A stretch of DNA of 64,000 bases from GWF2-50-93 sp049297395 (GTDB taxonomy: Bacteria > Verrucomicrobiota > Lentisphaeria > Victivallales > GWF2-50-93), in assembly GCA_049297395.1 (NCBI GenBank), contig JBAQUG010000499.1:30259-94258 (forward strand). The letters run 5' to 3'. Position numbers and translations under genes: made by a program. Numbering within the stretch: the first letter of the stretch is position 1; each line of letters starts with the position of its first letter. Below are positions 9,497 through 18,800 of this stretch, piece after piece. Under the pieces are notes generated by a model. That model was given only the letters and a program-made list of their open reading frames with translations. It was not told where the DNA came from and ran no database searches.

Positions 9497-9602
9497 GTCC
9501 AGTAAGACTGGCCGTTCCAGCCTGCTTGTTGATGCAATCAGATGGAATCGGAAACAAGTTATTCAGAGTTTGCAATTAGCTTAACCAAAAAAAGGAGAGC
9601 AT

Positions 9603-10325
9603 ATGAAAACGAAACAGACAATAGTGGTGGCGGGAATCCTGGCAGCTGGATTTCTGGTGGAGTCGCTTGTGGCCGGAGAGATCAACGTGAAGAAAGCGGA
9701 CGGAAAGACTGTTGTGCAGGTTGTCGCAGGTTCACCTGAAGCTCCTGCCGTGCAGGCTGCAAATCCGAACATCCAGGTGGAATGCCTGAAATCAAAAGAC
9801 AGCCAGACCCCTTATCCGGTGCTGAAGGATGATCTTGTAAATGCAGGATCTCCGTCCCTGGCTAAAGTATTGTTCGATGACTTTGCCCCGCATCAGGCGT
9901 GTAATGCCGCGGCATTGAATGACGGAAACACAGGAAATCCTTCGGATCAGAACGGTGTCACGTTCGATCTGGATGGCACATGGACCACCACGTTCGTGCT
10001 GGACGCTTCCAAGGCGTCCAAGGGCTATGATATCAGCGAGATAAGAACCGTTGCAGGCTGGCCGCCGAGCCGCGCATACCAGAAATACGAGCTGTTGGTT
10101 TCCAAGGTTTCCGCGCCTGATAAATTCATCTCCATGGGGACGTTCAATGTGGATGCGGAAGGAGGAGCCTTGGCAAGTCAGATTAAATTAACAGGAAAAG
10201 AGAGCCTGATCGAGACCAATGTGTCTTCAATAAAATTCAAGTTCATGGTTCCCAATCCAGCCGTTCCAGCAACCGAGACGGCCTACCGTGAAATTGATGT
10301 CGTTGGCAAGGCAAGCGAAAAATGA
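9603..10325 (+). CDS. Secreted beta-sandwich (discoidin-like) protein
   Basis: A 240-residue exported protein of unknown function. The signal peptide is KQTIVVAGILAAGFLVESLVA. The C-terminal 150 residues have an all-beta pattern like F5/8 type C (discoidin) domains: a TFVLDASKASKGYDISEIRTV core, a PPSRAYQKYELLVS strand pair and a final YREIDVVG. These folds bind carbohydrate or cell surfaces. AAAGGAG precedes the ATG. The stop overlaps the start of the double SGNH hydrolase (ATGA), so the two are made together. Confidence 0.6.
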   Translation: MKTKQTIVVAGILAAGFLVESLVAGEINVKKADGKTVVQVVAGSPEAPAVQAANPNIQVECLKSKDSQTPYPVLKDDLVNAGSPSLAKVLFDDFAPHQACNAAALNDGNTGNPSDQNGVTFDLDGTWTTTFVLDASKASKGYDISEIRTVAGWPPSRAYQKYELLVSKVSAPDKFISMGTFNVDAEGGALASQIKLTGKESLIETNVSSIKFKFMVPNPAVPATETAYREIDVVGKASEK

Positions 10326-12058
10326 GAAGGAAGGAATTACCTACGATGAGACATGTAAATGCCGGGACACCCCGGATTGTTTCAGCAATTATGACCGTAA
10401 CGACAATCCTGATCAACATGCCAACGGGGGTGGCGGCCCCGGCAGAAGTCACAGCCATGATTTCAGTCAGGGATATCAAGGGATCCTACACTATTCCATA
10501 TATCCAGTCCGACCGGGATCTCAGGGTGAATGTTGATTTTTCGGATCCGGATGCGGCTTCAGCCGACCTGGTGCTCGAAGGGAAGGATTTCCGGGCGGAC
10601 AGGAAGGCGGAAAAGGCATCGCCCTCCGCTTTTTTCACAGGACTGCCTTCAGGCGAATTCACGCTTAAAGTCGAATGGCTGAAATCCGACGGATCAAAAC
10701 TGTCGGATACGGTTTACCGGAGAATCGGCGTCGGAGCCGTGCTTGCCGCAATCGGGGACAGCCTCACCGAAGGCTATCATGGACAGGGATTCCTGAAGGA
10801 CAGCCTTGACCTGAAAGCATCGGATTTCCCTGCAGAGGCGGTGTCAAAGGACGGGCGTAATTTCCCGCAGTTTTCCCCGACGACTTTTCATCATAAGCCT
10901 ACGGTCAACTGTTTCCAGAGCTGGATGACGGGGTTGAACGACAGTTTGTCGGAAAAGTGGAAAATGCCGGTATTCATCGCCAATGAGGGGTGGGGAGGAT
11001 ACACGGCCGCAAATTACCTGTCGATGATGCGCGGGAATTCCGGCGGATGGGCTGATCGCATGCGTCTCCTGCGTCCTGATGCATGGCTGATCCATCTTGG
11101 AGTGAATGACGAGCGCGCCAAGGTTCCGCCTGCGGAATTCGCAAAAAACATGAAGGCGATCGTCGGAATACTCCTTGATGAATACAATGCTGATCCTTCC
11201 CAGATATATCTGGCATATCCGAGCTATGATTACGCCGCAGGGGCGGAATCCATACTTCGCTCATACATCGTTGAAATCGACAAGATAGTTTCAGACATGA
11301 ATCTGCGCACAGGGCCGGATTATTTTGGAACTTTTTCAAAGGACAAGGCGAAATGGTATGGCGGCGATCCCGTGCATCCGGGCGTGGAAGGAATGGATCT
11401 GATGGCGGAATTATGGGCCTCCAAGCTTTCTCCAAATGTCCCAGCCCCTAAAAAGTCATGCCATTTCATGCAGAATCTGAAGAACGGGAAAAAACAGACC
11501 ATAGTCACATACGGTACAAGCCTGACCGCAGGCGGAGCCTGGGTAGGAGCACTTCAGAACGCCCTTGACGCAAGGTATCGGGGACTTGCCACGGTGATCA
11601 ACAGCGGAAAAGGAGCGATGTGTTCAATATGGGGGATTGAGAACCTACAGGAGCGCGTGCTTTCAAAGAAACCGGATGCCGTATTCATCGAGTTCTCCGT
11701 GAACGACGCCTATCTTCCATACAAGATGACTTTGGCCGGCTGCAAAAAGAACATCGACGCCATGGTCGAACGAATTCTCAATGAAAATCCCGACTGCGAA
11801 ATCATCCTGATGGTGATGAACCCCATGGTTGACGTACATTCGGAACGGAGGCCCGAGCTGGAGAAATTCAACGACATCTACAGGGAAACGGCAAAGGATA
11901 AAGGTTTTCTCCTTGTTGATCACTATCCGGCATGGCTCAAGATCCTTAATGCGGACAGGAAGGAGTTTGACGGTCTTGTTCCGGATGGCGCACATCCGAG
12001 CCCTGAAGGATGCCGCAGGATTGTGAATCCTAATATTTTGAAGGCGATTGGAATGTAG
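10322..12058 (+). CDS. Secreted tandem SGNH hydrolase (two catalytic domains)
   Basis: A 578-residue exported protein with two complete SGNH domains after an N-terminal beta-domain. Domain 1 shows AAIGDSLTEG, NEGWGGYTAAN, HLGVNDE and GDPVHPGVEG. Domain 2 shows VTYGTSLTAGG, NSGKGAMCS, EFSVNDAYL and DGAHPSPEG. Both keep nucleophile Ser, oxyanion Gly/Asn and catalytic Asp-His. Domain 2 has GTS instead of GDS. The start could be 10322 (ATGA overlap) or the ATG at 10346, which places the signal peptide better. It is probably a deacylase for two positions or ends of a decorated glycan. Confidence 0.82.
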   Translation: MRRKELPTMRHVNAGTPRIVSAIMTVTTILINMPTGVAAPAEVTAMISVRDIKGSYTIPYIQSDRDLRVNVDFSDPDAASADLVLEGKDFRADRKAEKASPSAFFTGLPSGEFTLKVEWLKSDGSKLSDTVYRRIGVGAVLAAIGDSLTEGYHGQGFLKDSLDLKASDFPAEAVSKDGRNFPQFSPTTFHHKPTVNCFQSWMTGLNDSLSEKWKMPVFIANEGWGGYTAANYLSMMRGNSGGWADRMRLLRPDAWLIHLGVNDERAKVPPAEFAKNMKAIVGILLDEYNADPSQIYLAYPSYDYAAGAESILRSYIVEIDKIVSDMNLRTGPDYFGTFSKDKAKWYGGDPVHPGVEGMDLMAELWASKLSPNVPAPKKSCHFMQNLKNGKKQTIVTYGTSLTAGGAWVGALQNALDARYRGLATVINSGKGAMCSIWGIENLQERVLSKKPDAVFIEFSVNDAYLPYKMTLAGCKKNIDAMVERILNENPDCEIILMVMNPMVDVHSERRPELEKFNDIYRETAKDKGFLLVDHYPAWLKILNADRKEFDGLVPDGAHPSPEGCRRIVNPNILKAIGM

Positions 12059-12079
12059 CATAACAAAAGAGGTATATCC

Positions 12080-13138
12080 ATGAAAGTTGTTGCAAGTGTG
12101 ATTGGCTGCGGAAACATTTCAAAGTTTCATTTTTCCGGGCTCGAAAAGTCCGGTGTGGAAGTCAAATGGGTCTGTGATCTCTCGGAGAAGAACGCAAAGC
12201 CGTGGGCGGATAAGTTCGGTGCGAAATACAGCGCGGACTACAATGATGCGCTCAAGGATGCCGAAGTCAATCTCATGGTCATAACCCCGTTTTCATTTCT
12301 TCACAGGAAAATGTGCCTGGACTCGATCAATGCCGGGAAGTCGGTGATATGTGAAAAGACCCTTGCCGAAAATCCGGATGACGCGCTGGAGATCGTGAAG
12401 GCTGCCGAAAAGAAAAAAACGATATTCTACACATCCTATATGAAAAGATTTATTCCGGCTGCGGAAAAGGCGAAGGAACTGATGCCGTCGCTCGGCAGAA
12501 TCATGTCAACCCATATCCGGGCGTACCAGTGCTGGGGCGAACTCTGGACGAAGACCCAGACGGAAGGTTTCTTCCACACTCCTCCTGGAGGCAAGTCCAT
12601 GGTCGTGAAAAATTATGGAGGCGGAATCCTTGTCTGCGGAGGAAGCCACATCCTCGACCTTGTCTGCTTCTTCCTCGGCAGACCCCACAGGCTTTACGCC
12701 ACAATGCATGGACCGAAGGGCGGTGATTTTGATATCCAGACCGCCGCACTCATGGAGACTGAAAATGGAATTGTCCACTACGAAGCGCTCGCGCATCCGT
12801 TGAACAAGATAGGTTTTCTCCGTGACGGCTGGGATGAAAAGGTTGAGATCAACGGCGTGAACGGCAGACTCGAGATCTACAGTGCCGCCTGGGATCAGGT
12901 TGCGAGCAAGGCTTCCATGCTTGTCCATTACGACAACACGACGGGTAATTCGACGGAATACCGTTTTGCGCCCGAATCCCCCTTTGACAGGGCGGTGGCT
13001 TTTTTCTGTGCGAATATCGCAAAAGGCACGCAGGGAAGCCAGTCCCGCGTCACCGGCTACGATGTGGATGAACTGATAGCCCATATCAAGAAGAGCTCTG
13101 AAACCGGGACGGCATTGCAGATAAAATACCGCTGTTGA
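12080..13138 (+). CDS. Gfo/Idh/MocA family oxidoreductase
   Basis: A 352-residue NAD(P)-dependent sugar oxidoreductase. The Rossmann motif is VIGCGNISKFH. The catalytic-lysine motif is EKTLAENPDDA (EKT instead of the common EKP). The C-terminal alpha/beta domain contains GGGILVCGGSHILD. It is likely cytoplasmic and acts on a monosaccharide or derivative. It follows the double SGNH gene by 21 bp with an AGAGGT ribosome binding site and precedes the sulfatase. The segment encoding GRPHRLYATMHGPKGGDF (12677-12730) recurs as a relic at 14746-14799. Confidence 0.88.
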   Translation: MKVVASVIGCGNISKFHFSGLEKSGVEVKWVCDLSEKNAKPWADKFGAKYSADYNDALKDAEVNLMVITPFSFLHRKMCLDSINAGKSVICEKTLAENPDDALEIVKAAEKKKTIFYTSYMKRFIPAAEKAKELMPSLGRIMSTHIRAYQCWGELWTKTQTEGFFHTPPGGKSMVVKNYGGGILVCGGSHILDLVCFFLGRPHRLYATMHGPKGGDFDIQTAALMETENGIVHYEALAHPLNKIGFLRDGWDEKVEINGVNGRLEIYSAAWDQVASKASMLVHYDNTTGNSTEYRFAPESPFDRAVAFFCANIAKGTQGSQSRVTGYDVDELIAHIKKSSETGTALQIKYRC

Positions 13139-13173
13139 AGTTTTCATGTCCCACATAGTATGAGGTGGACTTA

Positions 13174-14715
13174 ATGCAAGAGCATCCGAACGTGCTGATT
13201 TTCTGTGTTGACCAGATGCGGGCGGACCACATGGGTTGCGCCGGCAATAAGAGTATCCGCACCCCCAGCCTCGACAGGCTGGCGGCGGACGGTGTAATAT
13301 TCAACCGGTCATACTGCAACAATCCCGTGTGCATGCCGGCACGGGCCACAATGTTCACGTGTCTGCTGCCCAGGGACCATGGCGTAAGAATGAACGGACA
13401 GTCCCTCCGCAAGGACATTCCAACTATGCCGGGAATTCTCCGGGATTCAGGATATTCCACCCATGCCTGCGGCAAGCTTCACCTCACGCCCTGGGTTCCC
13501 GATGTATCCCCTCCTGATGTTTATTCCTATCCCGAATGCATGAAATACTGGAACGAAGGGCTCCTATCTGAATTTCCGGTGCCGTACTATGGCTTTGAAA
13601 CAGTTGATTTTGTCGGAGGGCATACATGCTATGCCTATGGACCCTACGTCGAATGGCTTGAGAAACAGGGTGGAAACCGTGGAATGCTGACGGAATCATC
13701 TGCTTTGCAGCCGCCATCCGGCGCCCCGCAATGCTACAAAATGTCGCTCCCGGAGGAACTTCATTACAACCGTTTCATCGCGGATTCCGCCATCAGGAAA
13801 ATCAGGAGGTCGCAGGGAAACAGGGAAAACCCCTTCTTCATATGGTGTTCTTTTCCCGATCCTCACCTGCCGGTTGCCCCGCCAGCGCCATACTGCGACA
13901 TGTATGATCCCGGCGACATGCCACCGCCAAAGTCCGGCAAAGGGGAAATTGACCGCCTCCCATCGGTCTATAAACAGGTTCTGGATGGCTCCTTCCGGCC
14001 CAACGGCACTCTTAACACCGGAGTAGAGGACAGCCACTGGCAGGAAATGATAGCCCTGACATACGGCATGGTAACTCATGTCGATACGGAAATAGGCCGC
14101 GTTGTGAAGGCTCTTGACGATACAGGGCTTTCCAGCGACACGCTTGTAATTTTCACATCGGATCATGGAGACATGATGGGAGACCATGGATTGCTCTGGA
14201 AGGCTTTTTACACCTTTGCCGGATGCATACGGACTCCCCTGATAGTCAAAGTTCCAGGGATCACTTCCGGACATAGAAGCGAAGACTTGGTTTCACAGCT
14301 GGATCTTCTGCCAAGCATACTTGATATCTGCAATATCCGCGACCCTGCCGACAGCTGGGTCGAAAAGAAAACTCCATTTTCACGCGGAGCGATACGCCCG
14401 CTCCTTTCACGTCCGGGACGAAGCTGGAAGGAACTCCTGGGCCGAGAGTCAACTTCCGTCCGTCCGCCTGTCGTAATAGAAAATGATGACCTTACCACAG
14501 GTTTCAAAGTAAGAAGCATCGTGACAAAAAACCACCGTCTCACCATCTATCCTGGAACGGCGGACGGGGAGCTTTTTGATATTGCCAGCGATCCCCATGA
14601 ATTAATGAATCTCTGGTATGATGAACCGGAAATAAAAAAAGAGCTGGTATGCCAATTGCTGGATTCCTATTCCCTCTCCACCCCTTCCTATCCGGTTCCG
14701 CCATGGAACTCCTGA
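13174..14715 (+). CDS. Sulfatase, Cys-type, without signal peptide
   Basis: A 513-residue alkaline-phosphatase-superfamily sulfatase. Cys53 in NPVCMPAR is the formylglycine precursor (C-x-P-A-R, Ala where Ser is more common). Metal ligands are suggested by CVDQ near the start and by SDHGDMMGDHGLLWK. The ATG at 13174 is preferred over a GTG at 13165 because GAGGTGG sits just before it and would overlap the GTG. No signal peptide is visible, so desulfation is predicted inside the cell. Activity would need an anaerobic sulfatase-maturating enzyme, not present here. It is the last gene of its operon and convergent with AraC. Confidence 0.9.
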   Translation: MQEHPNVLIFCVDQMRADHMGCAGNKSIRTPSLDRLAADGVIFNRSYCNNPVCMPARATMFTCLLPRDHGVRMNGQSLRKDIPTMPGILRDSGYSTHACGKLHLTPWVPDVSPPDVYSYPECMKYWNEGLLSEFPVPYYGFETVDFVGGHTCYAYGPYVEWLEKQGGNRGMLTESSALQPPSGAPQCYKMSLPEELHYNRFIADSAIRKIRRSQGNRENPFFIWCSFPDPHLPVAPPAPYCDMYDPGDMPPPKSGKGEIDRLPSVYKQVLDGSFRPNGTLNTGVEDSHWQEMIALTYGMVTHVDTEIGRVVKALDDTGLSSDTLVIFTSDHGDMMGDHGLLWKAFYTFAGCIRTPLIVKVPGITSGHRSEDLVSQLDLLPSILDICNIRDPADSWVEKKTPFSRGAIRPLLSRPGRSWKELLGRESTSVRPPVVIENDDLTTGFKVRSIVTKNHRLTIYPGTADGELFDIASDPHELMNLWYDEPEIKKELVCQLLDSYSLSTPSYPVPPWNS

Positions 14716-14745
14716 AGTCTGACACCTGCGGGCGTTCATTCCTGC

Positions 14746-14799
14746 GGCAGGCCTCACCGGCTTTACGCCACAATGCATGGACCGAAGGGCGGTGATTTC
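14746..14799 (+). pseudogene. Relic of a second Gfo/Idh/MocA gene
   Basis: These 54 bases match 12677-12730 of the intact oxidoreductase at 50 positions. All four differences are synonymous, so both read GRPHRLYATMHGPKGGDF. The inner 40 bases (14759-14798) are identical to 12690-12729. The frame is broken on both sides. The pattern suggests the remains of a paralog that was under selection before decay. The last codons and stop of the convergent AraC gene lie on the opposite strand of this relic. Confidence 0.6.
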
Positions 14800-15683
14800 T
14801 TTTTGATTGCCAGGCCGTTCCTGATTTTCCTGTATTGCCGAGGGGAGACTCCCATTATCCTCCTGAACTGCTTGGAGAAATAATTGCCGTCGGAAAATCC
14901 GCAGTTGAATGCGGTTTCAGTGATATTGCCCCTGCCCGACCACATGAGTTCCACAGCCTTCCTGATCCGCAGCCGGATGATGTGCTCGAGCGGAGATGCG
15001 TGAAATATTTTCTTGAACATCCTGAAGAAATGACGGTCCGACATTGCCGCGCGGCGTGCGAGATCCGCAACAGTCGAATGCTTCGTGTAGTTCTCCTCCA
15101 TCCACGCAACCGCCTCGCTGAACCGCAGCAGTCCGTCCGTTGAATTTTCAGAGGAAGTCGGGTAAATCCTCGAAAGAAATACGATCAGCTCAAGCAGATA
15201 CGCCCGGCTTACACAGTCGAAGCCCGGAGGACGCATCTCCATCTCATGGCGCAGGCGTTGAATCTTTTCCACAACTTCCTTCAGGTGGGCGCTGTCCAGA
15301 CGCAGGAGACTGCGAAATTCGATGCCACTCCTTCTCGCGGGCTCAAGAATAAACAATGCCTGGTAGCCCGGCATCGTTTTGAGCTTTTCCAGTGGGAAAT
15401 TGAAGATCTCGGGGCGGTACATGACGTTCATTATCCTGAAATCCCTGGTGGCATTCTTAAACCCATGCTCCTGGTTGCCTTGGAGAACATACACATCCCC
15501 GCTGGAGACATGGTATGTTTTTCCCTTAATGCAATGTTCCGCCCGTCCAGCAAGGACGATGACGATTTCAATGTAGTCGTGGGTGTGCAGCGGATACCCG
15601 GACGATACGAGATTCTGGACGCTTATCTTGCAGAAATCGTATTCCTTCTCAAAATGCGTCTTTGCTGATATCCTGTGTGTCAT
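14763..15683 (-). CDS. AraC family transcriptional regulator
   Basis: A 306-residue regulator with a cupin sensing domain (YPLHTHDYIEIVIVLAG, then GDVYVLQGNQEH) and a C-terminal double HTH: TVADLARRAAMSDRHFFRMF and AFNCGFSDGNYFSKQFRRIMGVSPRQY. After the normal end of the domain, the C-terminus continues as KKKSPPFGPCIVA. The last seven residues are encoded antisense to the oxidoreductase relic, so the original C-terminus was replaced or extended. It faces the sulfatase operon and is divergent from the GH26-like gene, which it may control. Confidence 0.87.
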   Translation of the reverse strand: MTHRISAKTHFEKEYDFCKISVQNLVSSGYPLHTHDYIEIVIVLAGRAEHCIKGKTYHVSSGDVYVLQGNQEHGFKNATRDFRIMNVMYRPEIFNFPLEKLKTMPGYQALFILEPARRSGIEFRSLLRLDSAHLKEVVEKIQRLRHEMEMRPPGFDCVSRAYLLELIVFLSRIYPTSSENSTDGLLRFSEAVAWMEENYTKHSTVADLARRAAMSDRHFFRMFKKIFHASPLEHIIRLRIRKAVELMWSGRGNITETAFNCGFSDGNYFSKQFRRIMGVSPRQYRKIRNGLAIKKKSPPFGPCIVA

Positions 15684-15787
15684 GGCAGTATCGTACCGAT
15701 ATTTGTCACTATTGTCAAGGTTTATACCATTTCAGTCCATATTTTAATAAGCATTAATATGGCAATCCATGAAGACAGGAGGTGAAG

Positions 15788-15847
15788 ATGGTGTTTGAAG
15801 AATCAGTTGTTTTTAAACGTGAAAACAGAAGGAGTATGAAACAATGA
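15788..15847 (+). CDS. Putative 19-residue leader peptide
   Basis: A short frame (MVFEESVVFKRENRRSMKQ) with an unusually strong AGGAGGTG ribosome binding site at 15778-15785. Its TGA (15845-15847) overlaps the ATG of the large GH26-like gene (15844-15846), the classic ATGA coupling arrangement. The downstream gene has its own weaker AAGGAG inside this frame. It may be a translation-coupling leader. It is not an obvious attenuation peptide, since no residue run is present. Confidence 0.4.
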   Translation: MVFEESVVFKRENRRSMKQ

Positions 15848-18800
15848 AAATATTTTTATGGAATCAACTTTCAGCACTTGGAAAAACCGCCAAGCTACTA
15901 CATCCCGTCTCCTCGCACCTCTTTTCCTTGATCGTTTTCTTTTCAACCTTGCTGGGCTTGGGCATCCCCCAGAGCTTTGCCCAGGGCGAACGCGGCGCCG
16001 CTTATGATAAATTGGGTTTTTATCCTGGCACCTTCAATATCGAAAATCCGGAGGGCTACAACAACCTGCTTGACATAGAACAATGGCTGGGACGCAAGAT
16101 TCCGTTCATAGTACAGATGTCCGATTGCCGTAATGCCGATTCCATGATGTATTCGGTCCTCGGTACAACCCCAGCCTGGAAGGCAACAGGTGAGCCCGTC
16201 ACTTTGGTAATGAATGTTCCCTTGGCCTTCAAGGGCGGCAACGGATCCACCCCCGCTGGACAGGCTCTCGTGCGGCAGGGGCTCATCGATACCGCCAATG
16301 GGATGCACGACGCCCAATATTTACGATTCGCCCAAAGCCTTAAAAACGACGGGTTTGCCAATGCCATTCTTCGACTGGGGCACGAATTTGATGGATACTG
16401 GACAGGTTGGTCCTGCATAGGGAATTACGACGTGTTCATCTCCGCCTGGCGGCACGTCCATGATATTTTTAAAGGGGTCAGTCCAGGTTTCCTTTTTGAT
16501 TATAATGGCACTGTATTTTCATTCCATGCACCCGCCAATGCCTATGCTGGCGACACCCGGACACGCGCTGAAGCGGCTTATCCCGGCGATGCCTATGTTG
16601 ATGTGGTGGGATTGGATCTTTACGACCGAAATATTGGTCCCCCCTGGTATGATTATTTCAAGCAAGGCTGGAACGACCCCGAGAAGACTTGGAAAGATAA
16701 ATTTATGCCGACTCTCGTTCATCATCGTGATTTTGCGGTTTCCAAAGGCAAGACTGTAAGCTTTCCCGAATGGGCGGTGCAGGCCCACGCAGGTATTTAT
16801 ATCTATACCGGCGGCGATGATTCCGCTCTTATCCGTAACTTTTACAACTGGATGAGCAGCCTGCCTCCCAGTGGTCCAGGATCGCTCAAGTATCATAGTT
16901 ACTTCTGGCTTGGTCCCCAGCCCAACGCAAGCAATCCAAATCTCAGCTATGGAACACTAATGCTCACAAGCCCTCAGCTGGCGGAATCCGCTTTGATGTT
17001 CAGTCAGCTTTATGGTGCCAAGTGGGTCACTGGCCAGATCGGAGATTCAAGCGGTACCGGAAGCGCTCCGGTGCTGGACGACCTTATGAGTGGAAGTTTC
17101 ACGCTCAGCAGTTCTGGCGGCGGGGTGACGGGAGCAGCGGATGATTTCCAGTATGCCTGCCAATCATTGACCGGTGACGGGCAGATTATCGCGCAGGTCA
17201 CCAGCATCCGCAACAGCGATTTTTCGTCTTCCAACCCCCTGGCCATGGCGGGAGTGATGATCCGGGAGGACGATTCAGCCGGCTCCAGGAGCGCGCTTCT
17301 GGGAGTCGCTCCCGGCAAGGTGGCGTTTGTGACCCGGCTTGCTCCAGATTCTTCCAGCTCTATCGCGACGAGTGCGCGTTCAGCCCTGCCTTACTGGCTC
17401 AAACTCGTCCGCAATGCAGATGAATTTAAGGCTTACACGTCGGCTGACGGGGAGGATTGGACCATGGTGGGTTCCGCGAGCATTCCCATGCAGGGAATTG
17501 TAAAAATAGGACTGGCTGTCAGCTCCAACCATATAGGAGTTCTAAATACCTCCACCTTCCGCAACGTCCAGGTAACCCGGTGGGATGCGACGGACGTCTT
17601 TCCCTACGATGCCGACTCTCCAGATTATTTTTCAGGCATTGTCAAGCATTATCCGGACTATGGCTATACGCGCGGGAGCATCGGCGTCCCCAGCAGCGAG
17701 GCTGTCGACCAGGCCGGCGGCACTATGACAATATCTGCCAGCGGCAGCGGGATCGGCGGCGTGGCGGACTCCTTCGATTTTGTGCATGAAACACTTGTCG
17801 GCAATGGACAGATTGTGGCCAGGCTCCTCGGCGTTTCGCAAATCAACGCATCGTCGAAAGCAGGGCTCATGATCCGTGAAAAGCCCAGCGAAGGTTTCTC
17901 CGCGGGTTCCAAGAGCGTGCTGATGTCCTATGCGCCAGGCAATGGCTTTGTCCTTACAAGCCGTTCGACTGAAAATGGCGGATCTTCCACCTGGGCCGGC
18001 GGCTGGGCGTACTTGCCTTATTGGCTCAAACTCGTGCGCTGCGGGGATCGTTTCACCGGTTACAAATCACCCGACGGAGTTACCTGGACAATGGTGGGAT
18101 ACGCCGATGTTTCCATGGGCGCCGCCGTTGAGATCGGACTTGCAGTCACCTCGCACGACAAAACGCTTTCGGCTACATCGAACTTCGACAACATCCGCGT
18201 CGATCGCTGGAGCAGTTGCGACATTGGAGCAATCGGAGTCCCCGGCAGCGAGACGTTTGATCCTGCCACGGGAACTTATGGGGTGACAGGGAGCGGCGCC
18301 GGAATTGGCGGAACCTCCGATGCATTCCGTTTCGTCTACCAGGCCCTCGACGGGGACGGGGAAATTGTGGCCAGGATCCGCGGCATTTCGCGAATCAACG
18401 ACTCGTCGAAGGCCGGGCTCATGATCCGTGAAACGCTTTCCGCCGGTTCCAGGAGCGCGCTGATATCCTATGCGCCAGGCAGTGGATTTCTCCTTACAAG
18501 CCGTTCGACTGAAAATGGCGGATCTTCCACCTGGGCCGGCGGCTGGGCGCCGGATCCGGTCTGGCTCAAACTCCAACGCCACGGAAACCTTTTTGTGGGA
18601 TATAAATCCGCTGACGGCATCGCCTGGACCTATGTCGGCCAATATTCCATTCCCATGACGCAAACCGTCTATGTCGGGATGGCAGCGAGTTCATGCAGCA
18701 AATGGCTGCTCGGCTCGGCAACATTCGACAGCATGAAAGTCGACACGCTGTCCAATGACAACGTGGGCGCTGCGTCGGGCGGCGGCAAGACGTTCGATCC

